Shown here in pieces: positions 11,531 through 23,988 of a stretch of DNA of 64,000 bases. Source of the DNA: Perca fluviatilis (taxonomy: Eukaryota; Chordata; Actinopteri; Perciformes; Percidae); the NCBI RefSeq assembly GCF_010015445.1, contig NC_053133.1, forward strand, positions 5,150,192 to 5,214,191, given 5' to 3'. Below the pieces are notes generated by a model. It made no database searches. It was not told where the DNA came from and saw nothing but the letters and a program-made list of their open reading frames with translations. The translations under genes and the position numbers were made by a program. The first letter of the stretch is position 1. Each line of letters starts with the position of its first letter.

Positions 11531-12257
11531 ACCAGAGGCCTGTACTACGAAGCAAAATTTGTAACTTATGCTGAACACCTAACCTGGTTGGGAGCAGGTT
11601 ATGTTGGAGATTAGAGATCAACTGGTATAAAAGCACCGCCTACTGACCAATCAATGCTCGATTGATAACGGCGTCACCGTTCTTAGAAGATCAAGTGCCA
11701 ATGCCACACATCGGTTTGAATTATGTTTTTATATTTTGTATTTGCTCTCACGATCGCTTACCACTGCCAGGGTTGCAACTGAAATAATAGGCTAAAGCAA
11801 CGGCAGTTTATGGAAAGCACAAGTATAATCATGGTCAGATCTTGTGCCTGACTGATGAGGAAGTGATATTGATAAGCCTTGTGATTTACACATCTACAGC
11901 GTCAGCTACTTTTTTCAAGCTTTCCTTCCTGTTGTAGGAAGCAGCGACTGTATTGTGTTTTGCCTGCAAAACTGTGTCTGTGTTCTTATTATATTTAAGT
12001 AGAATTATAGTTTGCTCTTCTTATTTAAAATATGCGCCTCTGGTAGATGTTTGCGATTGGTCGTGCTGTGCAAACACCGCCTCTTTTATGTGAACGCGCG
12101 CGTCACTACATGGGGGAAACCCTGGGTTGATTGACTAGTTGTTAACCACCATCGTGACACAGTTTATGCGGGACTGCGGTTGTTAGGTTAAGTTAAGCTG
12201 GGTAACTGAAATAAATCCAGGGCATGTTGATCTTGATTCGTAGTACAGGCCTCTGGT
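11531..12257. mobile_element. Non-autonomous element with 21-bp terminal inverted repeats
   Basis: ACCAGAGGCCTGTACTACGAA at the left is matched exactly by the reverse complement at the right end. Inner sequence adds AGCAA versus ATCAA. I see no convincing target duplication, so the superfamily is open; a PIF/Harbinger or hAT derivative is possible. No coding region. Confidence 0.8.
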
Positions 12258-12624
12258 AAGATGAACACATCTGGACTGACACAGCAATCTGAAGACAAGG
12301 AAAAAACTAAAATGAGATGAGCTAAAGACGAGCAAAAAGTATCAGCAAGAAGAGACTAGTAGACACTGAGATAGTTGGCCTGAGGGATAAAACCTATACT
12401 GCTAAGCACTGCTCTGGTGTCAAGTCTCAGGACGGCTGGTGTCTTTATGCCACTGGTAATAGGAGATTGAGTGCAGCTGAGTCAAATCATGCAGCTGAGT
12501 CCAATCCCTTGGATCTCCACCATGCCCAAGACACACCCACAACACAGACAACAGAAAAAAGGAAGAGCCAACAACAAAACACAGAGCCACAGCACTAGCT
12601 GTGACAGTGGGCCCCGGGCCTGAT
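12258..12624. other. Unassigned sequence
   Basis: Nothing recognised. Confidence 0.5.
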
Positions 12625-13204
12625 TTATGGCGCGTTCATGCCACCTTGGAATAACAGGGACCGCCCCTGTGGTTACGTTGTTTTTCCGACTGGCAGCGTT
12701 CACATGGTCGGGATGTGTGTTCTTCTTCTTCTGTTATATTGGCATTTGACATAATAACTTGTTGCATGACATCAGGTGTGTGAAAACATGGAGGCCACAA
12801 TAACAAAAGATTTGCTGCGGTTTTCTTATGCGAGCATACAAACAGCACATGGACAGGTGTTTGTTTGTGTTATCTGCAGGACAAAGAACGAGAAAGGACA
12901 CGGATAATGTGTTTTTTTTTATACATGGGTCTATTTATGAATCATTTGAAACATGTTATGTCTGTGTATGTTTCTTGGCAGAGGCATTTGTCCACAATAA
13001 ACAGTTTATTGTCATTGAAATATGTTCAGTGAACCAAAGTCGCCTACATCAAACGTCAGTAGTCAACAACGCGTCACCAACTGGGAAACTCGGTTAGCAA
13101 AATTCAGCCCGAGTTTCCCACCTCTGATTCCCACAGGAAGTGACGTGAATGGTGACGTTTTCACTCGGAAAAATGTTTTTCCGATGTCTATGAACGCACG
13201 GTAT
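12625..13204. mobile_element. Probable MITE with GCGTTCAT inverted ends
   Basis: The left end ATGGCGCGTTCATG is matched by CATGTC-like sequence ending TATGAACGCACGGTAT at the right. Just inside are paired GGAA/TTCC and TTTTTCCGA motifs. The ends match imperfectly and the target duplication is unclear. Confidence 0.5.
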
Positions 13205-13904
13205 AATTGGGAATTGTGCCATTGGTCAGGAGGACGTTCCTACTTTTAGGATTGTGATTAGACGTGGGGGAACAATGCATCCTTACCTCTGCCCTTTGAC
13301 CAAAAGGGCCTGAAAGAAAACTGCATTTACCCAAAGGATGCCTGCAGCTTTGATGGTGGACAACAGTGCTATGGTTGCCTTGCGTGGTCTTTCTGAGCTG
13401 CAGCTCACAGTGACAGATTGACAAACGCTGATACCCTGAGACACTGCAACAGGATTTCAAATGCAGTTCACGCAATCCAGGTGCCCTTGAAGACGCTCTG
13501 CCAGTGTGTACGTATTTTTAATGACTCTCTGTCTCCCAAAACAGACCATCCCTCACCCAATGTCCATCAGCTTTGCTCTCTATTTTCTTCCTGGAGCTAT
13601 TGATTACAAAATGAAAAAAGGTAAATGCATTAAATGTGAACATTATTTAAAAAAATGTATGCATGTTCTGAGGAATATTTAGAAATATGACACAACAACG
13701 GCTTCCCTGCAATGAGGTTTGAATAAGAAATCAAAATCTTCTCCAGCAGGGTGGATTGTGTACCATTACCTTGTCAAATAACAGTTAGTCACAACCAATT
13801 GTTAGGAAAAATCCACTCCAGCCCAATGATTTGATGATTCTCTGTAATTATTCTCATATGTCAGAAATTCACAATTACACTTTGCACAGTCCAGGATCAC
13901 TTTA
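13205..13904. other. Unassigned sequence
   Basis: No gene or repeat end recognised. Confidence 0.5.
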
Positions 13905-14456
13905 AAGCTGCATTCTATCTAATTTCCAGCAGGGAGCGACTCTACTGGCTCCAAAAAGCAGTCTGTTTCTATAGAAGTCTATGAGAAAATGAGCCTACTT
14001 CTCACTTGATTTATTACCTCAGTAAACATTTTCAAAATTAGTTTATAATCTCACTTGTTAGTTTCAGGTCTTCTTCAATACAGCATGATGATCATTTAGT
14101 GAATGATGGTCCTATTTTATTTTTTACATGACGATAAAGCAGGGGATGCTTTAGGACCTCTCATTCAGGACAGAGGATTAGCAATGCTAACCATGCTAAC
14201 ACTGTGGCCATTAAAATAGACCTGAATTTGTTTTTTGGCTGTTTTTGTGTTTTCATCTTAAACTTTGACCCTCTCACCGTGTGATTTCACTTCAGCAAAG
14301 TTAACTGGAACATTTTGGACGCCTAAAAATGTCTTGTTCTAGCTAGCTAATGCTGATGAACGGCTCCAGTACCCAGAGGTCTTCTCCACTGGATGACTCC
14401 CTTCAGAAGGGTTGAAAATCTGCAACATTCCCTCTTTAGCGTTTAGCTTAGCGCAG
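13905..14456 (+). repeat. Dispersed repeat R2, copy 1
   Basis: Its right part (GGATGACTC, AGAAGGGTTGAAAATCT, 'TTAGCGTTTAGCTTA') matches the reverse complement of 26723-26950, where a SINE sits within the TTAGC segment. The left part ('CCAGCAGGGAGCGACTC', TCTATAGAAGTCTATGAGAA) resembles a repeat I know to be frequent in fish, which is knowledge rather than something shown here. Confidence 0.55.
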
Positions 14457-15203
14457 CACCATTGCAACCATAAACAACACTGGCTTTGCCCCGTCATCCT
14501 CCCCGGCTACACCCTCTCGTCAAAAATCATCACGTCTAGTTTCCAAAAACCAAGATGGACACTCCAAATCCCCAAACTCGAGTCAGAGCAGCACTTCACC
14601 ACGAATATCAACAGCAAATCTGGCCATCAGTCGTCAAAGTATTTTGCAGCCAGCAACAATTTTAACTAATCCAACTAATTCTCACTAACTAAAAAAAAAA
14701 ATTTAAATACTGGTTCATTCACTATTTTCATTCCATCACATAGCCTGTCTCTCTAATTAGCCTGTTTCAAATAAAGACCTGGTTATCTTTACAGACCTTG
14801 ATCACTATTGGAGAATTTAAGTTAAATAATTTACACAAATCTCAAGTTAGGCCAAAATGGATCCATGCAGACTTTATAACGGAGCCCAAATTTCCATATG
14901 ACCCTTAGGCAATGAAAAAAAAAAATAATGCCCGGGTTAACATTGTGTTTACTGTAGATATCAGACCCCAGAGTGTGAATCATCGTCGGCTCTGTGATGT
15001 GAACAAAATGTGAAACAAGCATCCAAAACGGTTTGCTTTCCACCACTCACTACAGGTTACATGTATTTTATTTTTGTCATCAATTTGTCAGCAGTGATAT
15101 TACAGCAGCATGTGGGAGCTAGTTATACATGACTCATACAGCAAGAGGGAAAACGTTAATGAAAACGAATGCATGATGCAAAGTTTCCCAATCGTTAGTT
15201 TGT
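14457..15203. other. Unassigned sequence
   Basis: No gene recognised. Confidence 0.5.
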
Positions 15204-15659
15204 GTGTGTTTAATCATTTCAATTGAAGAAATTAAAACAAACTTACATCAAGGTGGAGTGGTGGGAGCAGTTTTTCTTGATTTAAGCAAGGCTTTTGATA
15301 TGGTTAATCATGAGATACTATTAAGTACATTGGCAAACTACAATCTTTCAATAAACACACAAAGCTTGTTCAAATCTTACCTAAGTGGACGACATCAGTG
15401 TGTGCGGGTGAACAATATATCATCCCCACTGAAAAGATGCTCTATGGGGGTCCTGCAAGGGTCAATCTTAGGGCCGCTGCTTTTTAGTGTATATATATAA
15501 ATAAATAAATGACCTTCCACTAGTATGTAATGATATTGATTTAATAATGTATGCAGATAACACTATGCTGTACACTCATGGGAATAATGCTACAGAGGTT
15601 GCTTTAAAATTAACAAATGTAATGCATAAGGTTGTTGAATACACAACTCATGTCTCACT
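15204..15659 (+). pseudogene. LINE reverse transcriptase fragment, inactivated
   Basis: Residues GAVFLDLSKAFDMVNHEILL carry the RT motif with the first catalytic aspartate (FLDLSKAFD). About 50 residues on is GVLQGSILGPLLF, the conserved (V/M)PQGS...GPLLF block with its proline changed to leucine. The frame stops at 15500 in a TATATAAATAAATAAATGA stretch. In another frame downstream MYADNTMLYTHG is the YADD catalytic box with the second aspartate replaced by asparagine. Stop, frameshift and active-site loss show the copy is dead. It would have copied LINE RNA into DNA at the target site. Confidence 0.88.
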
Positions 15660-16632
15660 ATGAATATTGAAAAGTCAGTAACCATGTGTTTTAAAAATAA
15701 ATGCAAACTTACGGAGGTCCTGATGTATTAGTAAATGGGCATAAAATTTTAAATGTGGACGAATTCAAATATTTGAGTGTACCCTGGACCCAACTCATAC
15801 CTTTAAAAAACTGAATAGCACACTGAAATTTAACCTTTCTAAATTTCAGACATATAAGAAACTCTCTTACCAATGAGGCATCGAATATCTACTTAAGTGC
15901 AATGATTGTTCCACATTTTTTGTACTGCATGACAAGTTGGTCTCACGCAGGTAAAACAGCCTTAAGACCACTTGAATCATTCTATAAAACAGCCCTTAAG
16001 AGCCATGACAAAAAAACACATCAATATTACCACTGCTAAATAATCACTAAGTATTTGATAATGCATTTCAACGTTTGCTTACTCTTCCTCGAAAAAAATA
16101 TTATGCTCAACTCAGAAAAAAAGAGCTACTCTGTCAGCCACTAGAGGAGAGTAAAATATTCCCAATCGCAAAACTTAGTTGGGCGAATTATCCTTTTCTT
16201 TTGTGGCCATAAGTCAGTTTAATACTCTCCCCACACACCTTATCACATGTACAAATCCTCTTTAACTCTTTTTGAGTTTGACAAAAAAAATGGTTACTGT
16301 CACAGAAAACTTGTACACATTTATGAAGTGTGTGTGTATGTGTGTGTTTGTATTGGGAGAGGTCAGAATTTTGACTTCATAACTTTGTTGAGAAGTGGAG
16401 GGGGGGGGGGTTAGGAAGGAGGAACGATTGAGCATATGATAGTTTTTTATTTATATTTTGATGTTTTGTATTTCACTTGTGTGTAATTTTTATTGTTTTA
16501 TTGACCTGCCAAGGGACTTACGGGCGGAAAATAGCACTTGTGCTAAAACCCGGTACAATGCATCTCCTCTTGTTCTTTTACAAGGTTAATGTTAACTTGT
16601 GCATTGTCCCTGTTTAAATAAAATAAATTCAA
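15204..16632 (+). mobile_element. 5'-truncated non-LTR retrotransposon (LINE)
   Basis: A reverse transcriptase remnant is followed by a degraded frame and a 3' tail containing CCAAGGGACTTACGGGCGGA and GTTAATGTTAACTTGTGCA, ending in AAATAAAATAAATTCAAA at about 16632. The 5' part is missing, the usual result of incomplete reverse transcription. The clade is probably L2/CR1/Rex-like; this is inference from the RT sequence style. Confidence 0.85.
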
Positions 16633-17239
16633 ATTCAATCCAGTATTTCTATTTTAACGAATTAATCTGTTCATTTTCAGTCATGTCATTCAAATGACCG
16701 TACAGTAAACAGTGTTGTCATATATGAGATGCTTTCTTTTGTTCTGTTTGTGATGTTGGTGCAGATTATCCTCAGTGAACACAGGTGAACATCATTAGGT
16801 CCTCTTAGCCGTAAGTGTATGGGAGCTGTCCGGATTATACTGCAGTAAATTACATTATATTAAAAGTTGCACTCGCTTGGTAAAATGGGATGTCAGAGTT
16901 CCATATCTCAGTCTCATTACGTTTCTGTTAAACAAAACTTCCCCTACCCCTGGCACAAAAAAAGGATGCGATATCACGGCTCTGATGCAAGTAATAAAAA
17001 CGTATTGATCAGATCGATCACAAACTATAAACAGTGTATAAGAGTGAAACTACAGTTTATAGTGTGGTGGTGCACTAAAAACAATGAGGAAACGCAAGAA
17101 CAAGAACTTGTCCTTTTCCAAACATAGTGCATCCGCTCTGTCACTGTTGAACAGCGACTGCATGGGCTGTAAAAGAAGTGCGTGGGAAGTGTGCATTCGT
17201 AGGACAGAAGTAGTATTATGGGAGCAGGTGACAGCTTGG
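16633..17239. other. Unassigned sequence
   Basis: Nothing recognised. Confidence 0.5.
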
Positions 17240-17719
17240 TGTGAGGTAGACGTTTGAGTTTCTGCCTGAACCCAGCCCGGCCCTACCCACCAGGTTCGCC
17301 TGAGTTGGGCTAATTTCTCAAAATTCTCCTGGGCTTGAATCGGGTCGAGTTTGCGGTAATTTGTGTTTTTGGGTCTTTTTTTAAATGCAGACCTTATAGT
17401 CCGTGTAATGTCATGAATAATGTATGGGCTGTGTAACGCTGTGTCACCACCAGCTGTTCAAAAAAAGGTCACCGACAGCCTCGGCCAGTCCTGAGACTCC
17501 AGACTTTCATTAATAAGTAGGAATGTTATACATTCTCTATTTAATATGGCATATGACAGTTTTTGGGCTGTGCTAAAACATTTGAGAAGGCGGATGTCGG
17601 AGGTTGTGTCACAAACGCACTAAAAAGACTTATCTAATTGACTAGTTGACTTCAGCATTAAACTATGCGGGTTCGTGTTGGGACGGGCCTGGTCTTTTGG
17701 GGCCCGATCACAGCTCTAG
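17240..17719. repeat. Possible hAT-like element remnant
   Basis: The right end reads TTTTGGGGCCCGATCACAGC before TCTAGG. The left part has CCTGAACCCAGCCCGGCCC. This G/C-block arrangement at two ends resembles fish hAT MITEs, but matched inverted ends and a target duplication could not be fixed. Confidence 0.3.
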
Positions 17720-18681
17720 GCTGCAGATTTTAAGTAGTGGATTTTTTTCTGCTTCAGAATGAAGTAGTTTCTGTTAACTTGTGCTTTTAACAAACCTATT
17801 TGAATATCTCAATCAAGTATTCTGATACCTGAATGGGTTTCACCTTCTGTTCTTAGACTTTTAATGGCAAACCCATTTTTCGCTCTGGCAAACCAATTCT
17901 TACTCCGCTAATTGACAACTCTAATCATTTGTTTCACTGCAGATAGCTGTTATTTCTGATAATTAATGTCATTGTCGCCATGTTTGATTTTAAATATTTG
18001 AATGGGTGATTTGAATATTAAGTGCCTCTCCCTCCTGTCTCCTTCCGGGCCAAGCTGATAAAGAGCCATGTCTAATTGGTCTATAACTTTGACAGTTAAA
18101 GCAATTAAGATGACAGGTTAGAGTGTTTAAAGGGGATTGTACCTTGTACTGTAACCCCCACCCGTCTGCGTTGACAGCTCCCTCTCTGGCCTCTGCTCCA
18201 CGTTTCCTCCTTCTTCCCTGCACTTATCTCCACCTGATTGGCAATTTACCTTGAAAATTTGAAATGAAACAATTTGGTGATCTTCCAGGATTCTTTGCAT
18301 TCTGTCTGAACAGGATTCTTGGTAAAAGACTAATAGGCAAAATGTTTGCATCCAATCAAATTCAGTCATCTTAGAAGTACCTACCTAAAAGTACCTACCT
18401 GCACCACAACATATCTGTTAGCAAAAACTTTTGTTTTGCGAAAGAAGGAAAAGCAAATCCCAATTCTCAATACTTCTAGAATCGCATTACTTCTAGAATT
18501 GCAATACAAATCCTATTGGCACCAATGTTATCGGGAAAGAATCGAATCGGGACAAAAGCATCTCGCTCCAGCACTATCGTCTTGCTGTGTTTGACAGATT
18601 TTTTTGTGATCTCTTTGCGTCAGGAGATCTTAGCAGTTACTTGGGCAAGAGCTATATTATCTGAACTGATAGAGCAGCATG
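17720..18681. other. Unassigned; contains a candidate conserved noncoding stretch
   Basis: No coding sequence. 18040-18125 is dense in homeodomain-like TAATTG/CAATTA and TGACAG cores (see findings). Confidence 0.4.
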
Positions 18682-19191
18682 GTCTCACGGCAGTTCGTGA
18701 AATGGTCACGTAATTTTTAAGCTATTGATTCGTGTAAACGGACACGTTTTTCACGTTTATTTCGTGGTGGTCAGCACGTAATGGGAACACGGAGGTATGT
18801 GGTGGTCAGCACGTAATGGGAACACGGAGGTATGTGGTGGTCAGCACGTAATGGGAACACGGAGGTATGTGGTGGTCAGCACGTAATGGGAACATGGAGG
18901 TTGGAGAACGGGGAAAGGAAAGGTTACACACGGGAAACGATCCCCACTCTCTGGGGTGAAAGTCCTGTGTTGTTTGACCCATCCACCACCCCAACCAACC
19001 TCCCTATGCGGATTTTTGGCCTTTCATACTACTCCCTACCGTAGTCATGCTGTGATCACGAAAGATGCTTCCCATTGAAATACATTAGTTAAAAAACGTG
19101 CTGGCCACCACGAAATAAACGAGAAAAACGTGTCCATGTACACGAATCAATAGATTAAATTACGTGACCATTTCACGATCTGCCGTTAGAC
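18682..19191. mobile_element. Inverted-repeat element with about 95-bp arms
   Basis: The left arm (GTCTCACGGCAG, 'TCGTGAAATGGTCACGTAAT', 'CTATTGATTCGTGTA', ACGTTTTTCACGTTTATTTCG) is matched by the reverse complement at 19080-19191. The middle holds a 35-bp tandem array and a segment (CCTGTGTTGTTTGACCCATC) that also occurs in repeat R3. No coding region. The superfamily is unknown and no target duplication was identified. Confidence 0.85.
18766..18900. repeat. 35-bp tandem repeat, four copies
   Basis: Units start with GGTGGTCAGCACGTAATGGG at 18766, 18801, 18836 and 18871. The first three are identical; the last has one change (ACACGG to ACATGG) and is cut short. Near identity suggests recent array growth inside the element arm. 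Confidence 0.97.
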
Positions 19192-20386
19192 TGGATTGGA
19201 TAGAGCTACGAGAGCTAATAAGTTATGCTTTGGATTTGAAAATATCTTTAGCAACTCTTAGTGGAGGAGGAAGTAGAAGGTATAGGCAGCAATGCAAGCC
19301 TTACCCCCTCTGTGCTCTCTTTATACAACTGACTGATGGACACTGAGCTGGATGGACTTAAAGCCACGGAAAGTCTGCTGCCAGGACTGTCATCAGTATC
19401 ATTTGAAATGCTCTTATAGTCAGATAAAAAAAAAAATCTACATTTAGGATAAGCGTTTCTTGTATTGTAGAAGACGCAGAAGCAATGGTATAGAGCTAAA
19501 GTATCACAATACACACCACTTAGTTTTATAAACAAGAACAGGGATGTTTTGTCACAAAGCTTATTAGATTAGGACTTTGAAATTTAGGTAAATATCATTA
19601 TTACAAATGAAAGTGTTTTTTTTCCTGCATGATACTGAAGTGAGGAGGGGAAAACACAACACAAAGGGAACATTGAGAAGGGGTGTGGATGTTCGGATGA
19701 GGACAAATAAACACAATGAGAGAGGGAGAGGAAGCACGGTGGAAAAGAAATTCAAATTAAAGCCCCTCGAAGGTGTGCGCTTTATTGAATTCCCCATTTT
19801 TTTTTCTTCCTATTGCTAACTCATCTGCTGCGGCAATAATAGAGAGAATGTTTTAGTTGATTAGCCACCTGCTGCGGAATGGCGATAGATAATGCAGAGG
19901 AATACACTCATCAAAACATCCAAAATGGAACTGATTATTAGAAAGGAAAATACGCAGGATGAGAGAGAGGGATTAAGCGAAGGAGGAGGGGAGGGAGAAA
20001 ATTCACTGACCAGATGAGCTTCTGCTGGAAAACACCAGAAGGATATTTATTTGTTTCACAGCAGCAGGGACGCACAGAAACAGAGGTGTGAGAGAGAGAA
20101 AAAGAAATGAACGGGGGAATTACCAGGAATAGAGAGAAAAAGAGTCAGAAAAACAAAAGCGAGGTCTTTGTAGTGCTGTATTGGGTGGCTCTTCTCCCTC
20201 TGCGTTGCCCGGCTGAATTGCAGTGACCTAGAGCGATTCTTTAACAAATAAGATTGCCTTTGTGTGTGCATTATTTTCTGTTGACATTTGCTAAGCGCTA
20301 GAGCTCCTGGCCATGGGAGATAGATGAGGGCCCTAAAATGTCTCTGTATCAGCCAGGCCCTTTCATGTTACCTTGAGAGCAGTGCT

Positions 20387-20388
<2 letters not shown>
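19192..20388. other. Unassigned, partly purine-rich
   Basis: 19640-19760 and 19960-20160 are rich in GA on the plus strand. No gene recognised. Confidence 0.5.
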
Positions 20389-20450
<62 letters not shown>

Positions 20451-20458
20451 TGTGTGAG
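20389..20458. repeat. (TG)n microsatellite
   Basis: About 30 TG units, then GAGTGTGTGAGAG. Confidence 0.97.
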
Positions 20459-22421
20459 AGACAGTAGAACGAGGAGAGAGAGAAAAAGCAATGTGATTGC
20501 CGTTGAGCAGATATCCACCGGAGCTTTGTTTCTGACAGCTGAAGGTAAAGGTTATTGTGCTGCTTTTTCTTCCACTGCTGCTCTGCTGCAAAAATAAGCA
20601 TAGAAACGCTGTATTATTCTTTGTGGCTGGCCATTGAAAGTGCGCCCTCCCACTAACTTCCATTTACAGGCTAGATAATGGGTTGTAAGCGGGATCTCAT
20701 ATGTATTCATGCAAACGTAAGGCAACTTTGACCCACAATCAAAACACAAACTCCAGTGCGGTCCAGAGTGCATCGTGGATCAGATGTGTTTCAATCCCAC
20801 AGATCGCTAGAGTGCCAAAGGCATACTGAAACGCTGTAAGTGGCAGACAATTACATGTCAGTCAACACACAGTATGTACAAACACATAGAGACATGAAGT
20901 AAATATCCAGATAAAAATGCATTAGTGAGATTACCCAAAATCTAGTTTACTCACATTTTAGTTCAAGGATAGTCTATGGAATTTTTTGTTGACAGATATG
21001 ATTTTTCTGAATGTGTAGTGTTACAAGAAAACATTGGTTCCCAACCGGGGGGGTCAAAACCCCACAAGTGGTCACAACAGTGGCGCCGGCCGCCGTAATC
21101 CTCTGCGCACTGTGCGTACAATTGTTTCCTGTGAGACATGCAACGCATCTAACGATTACAATGCGTAAATGTGCACAGGGGCAGCGGCCGACAGCAGCTC
21201 TGTTCTGCTCTCTGCTCCGTTCACAGTAATCATTTTCTCATTAATTATACGTTACTTCACCAACAACCCATCCACCATTAACCACAGTGTTTAGAACTCG
21301 ATTCGTAGATAAACTGGTTGCTGGACGCGGAGGATCGCTAAAGCCACGGACGGAGCTAGCATGGTGTTTGAATCGTGTGTGTTAACATGGAGATGAATAT
21401 TGCGGTTATGAGGCTTATCCCGTTTTTGATCATATTCGGGACATGATGTTTACATGGCACACAGAGAAATCATGTCACATCTCTGTACAGGCTCGCTGAC
21501 AGCTATCTGTTCTGAGCTCTCTCTCTCTCTCTCTCTGATCTGGTCATCATGATATGATAAACGTACGTTAGGAGCACACTCTCATACACATTAAATATTA
21601 TCAGAACAGCTTATTTTGGGCGCAGTAAACCATACTATGGAATAGAATCCTGCCAGCGCCACTGGGGCAAAATATGAGTCCAAGAAGTGGCCAAAATTAC
21701 CTGGACAGCAAATAACTAAGCACTGCCACACAAGTGTTCTTTCAATGAATATCATCATGGCAGATTAACACAGTATATTAGCCCGTATTACTACAGACAG
21801 ACATTACTACAGTACACTAAGAAGCTCCACGGAGATGAGGGGGGCTGCAAAGTTGGAGATAATGCTCTGTAGGTACGTCTCGACCAGAAACCTTGTGCAT
21901 CACACACTTCATGTGATCTATTGTTAATATAAATGTTGCCTAGTGCAAAATTAAGGAAAATCAGTAAGAGTAAAGATCCGTATTCATTTAACCTGAAATT
22001 AACCTTTAGGAAAAGCCATCCATAGCAGAGCCTCTGTGTGCTTTGGCATCAGCCCATCCCCCACTGCAAGATGGACACATTCAATATCTGCCTGGGGAGG
22101 TGGGAGGGGAGGGGGGTCCGTCCCAGGACTGATTTATTGTCAAATAAAATAAATTGATGTCAACTGATGATCAACCAACCATTTGAATGAAATATGCTAA
22201 GGTTTTCTCCTTATCCTGTGTATGTTTTGTCTCTGTATAGATTTGCATATGGATAATGGTTGTGTGCATATGCTGTGTTGTTACAATTACAATTACACAC
22301 ATATCGGTAGCCCTACAGTGAAGACACATAACTCTGGCTTCTTCTAGATTTTATGTATTTTTGTATTTTTTACTTTATGCGTTGTCCACTATTAAACCAA
22401 ATCAACAACATTGAGGAGTGC
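20459..22421. other. Unassigned sequence
   Basis: No gene. A short CT run lies at 21519-21537. Near 21033 is GGTTCCCAACCGGGGG, which looks like one end of a hAT-type repeat without a visible partner. Confidence 0.45.
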
Positions 22422-22423
22422 AA

Positions 22424-22446
22424 CCCTAACCCCTAACCCTAACCCC
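22424..22446. repeat. Short interstitial telomere-like run
   Basis: Three CCCTAA-type units, one with an extra C. Too short to imply a chromosome fusion. Confidence 0.7.
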
Positions 22447-23650
22447 CTGTACTGGTGGTGCCTCAGTGTAGCACCCACTTTGCTTGTGTTTTACAGGGAA
22501 CACAATTGAAAGAGCACTGCACCAGTTAAGCACTCCAGTGAAATTGTCAGACTCACGGTGCACATTTTAAAAGAAAGGATCAAAATCTGTGCGGAAGACC
22601 CAGACATATCCTCTTTTTTATTCCTCACATTCTGCTTCCTTGTCAAAACCTGGCGTCTGAAATTCAGTTGTGTCATGCTACGAGCGACTAATATAGCATT
22701 AGGCCTCTTGCCTCAAGCAGAGTCTCTTAATTGCATCCACATTTCACTCACTTGCGTCCTTTTCTTGCATCGTAGCCCCTCCCACGGGGGAAGCATGGGA
22801 GGGACACAAGGAGAGAAATTCTGTTACTTTAATGTTACTGTATAATGTAAACTCTCTAAAGAAGTATTCATACAATGATTGAGGCTACAATTTGCAAATG
22901 ACCAGTGTGAAAAATATCGGTCAATCCTAAAATACTATTGTAGAAATGTACATTATGCTGAATCAAAACAACACGCAAACAGCACGTAGCCACTGCAAAT
23001 GAAAATTAGCCGGTGTGGCTAAATCTAGCTCATTTCTATGTTGCACTCAAATGCTCATGTTAATTCATGTGCTTTGTCCTTTATTAAACCAAACAAACAT
23101 AAAATTGAGGAGCTGTTGAGTTTGCATTAACAGCAAAGTAGAGTGCCGCTGTTTGGAAAACAGGGAGATTTCATACTCATTAAACAGGGGAAATAAAGAT
23201 AAAGGCCTGGCTCTCTCTGCAGTTTAAGAAGTTATGGTATAATTACAATGGAGAGCCAGATGTTGCACAGCTGCAACATTGGTTTTGAGTCAGGAGTTAG
23301 ACACGTGTAACTGTAACACTGACTTTTTTCTACCTGCTCTCAATTGTTAACATGCTGACGATTTGCAGTTGTATGTTCACCATGTTAAATTAGCATGTAA
23401 ACATGCAACATCTGCTAATTAGCACTAAATAGCATACAGGTACAGCCGATACTAGAAGGTGAACCACATCCCATGCCGATCCTTTCAATAGCTGTGAAGA
23501 AATGACACTCAAAACCACAAAAGTTAATCTCACGCTGGAGGAAAAGTCTTGGGGGGGGCAGTCATTAGGATCCATCCTCTGGGGGCCATTGATATCTGCA
23601 GTAAATTGTATGGCAATCCATCGAACACGTAGATATTTCAGTCTAGAACA
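22447..23650. other. Unassigned sequence
   Basis: Nothing recognised. Confidence 0.5.
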
Positions 23651-23651
23651 A

Positions 23652-23988
23652 AGTCATGACTTCATGCATGAAAAAGCATGAATTCATTCATGTAGTACTT
23701 TATTTGAAGGGCCACAAACATTGATGAAGTAACAAAGAAGTACTCTTTAGTTAATCATGATTACAACACTGCAATTCAGTTTTTTAGTCTGTCACTTTAA
23801 GTACAGCTCTACCAATGAAGAAGACATGAACATCATTAATGAATCAGAAATCCTGCATGAGATACTGTTACTCCTTGTACATTACTGATAGTTCATGTAG
23901 TATTACATGAATAAATTCATGCTTTTTCATGCATGAAGTCATGTGTGAATTCATGATACTGCATGTACGCTTATTATAAAGTGTTACC
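23652..23988. mobile_element. Inverted repeat around a GGTAACACTTTA-type MITE
   Basis: ATGACTTCATGCATGAAAAA (from about 23655) is repeated in inverted form at about 23920-23942 (TTTTTCATGCATGAAGTCAT). The right end ATTATAAAGTGTTACC is the reverse complement of a GGTAACACTTTA terminus; the left has a degenerate TAGTACTTTATTTGAAGGG. Loop about 200 bp. No coding region. Confidence 0.65.

Noticed and set aside
21033..21080. Complete hAT element starting GGTTCCCAACC
   Set aside because: No matching right end was found within 1.5 kb, so it is noted only as a possible solo end.
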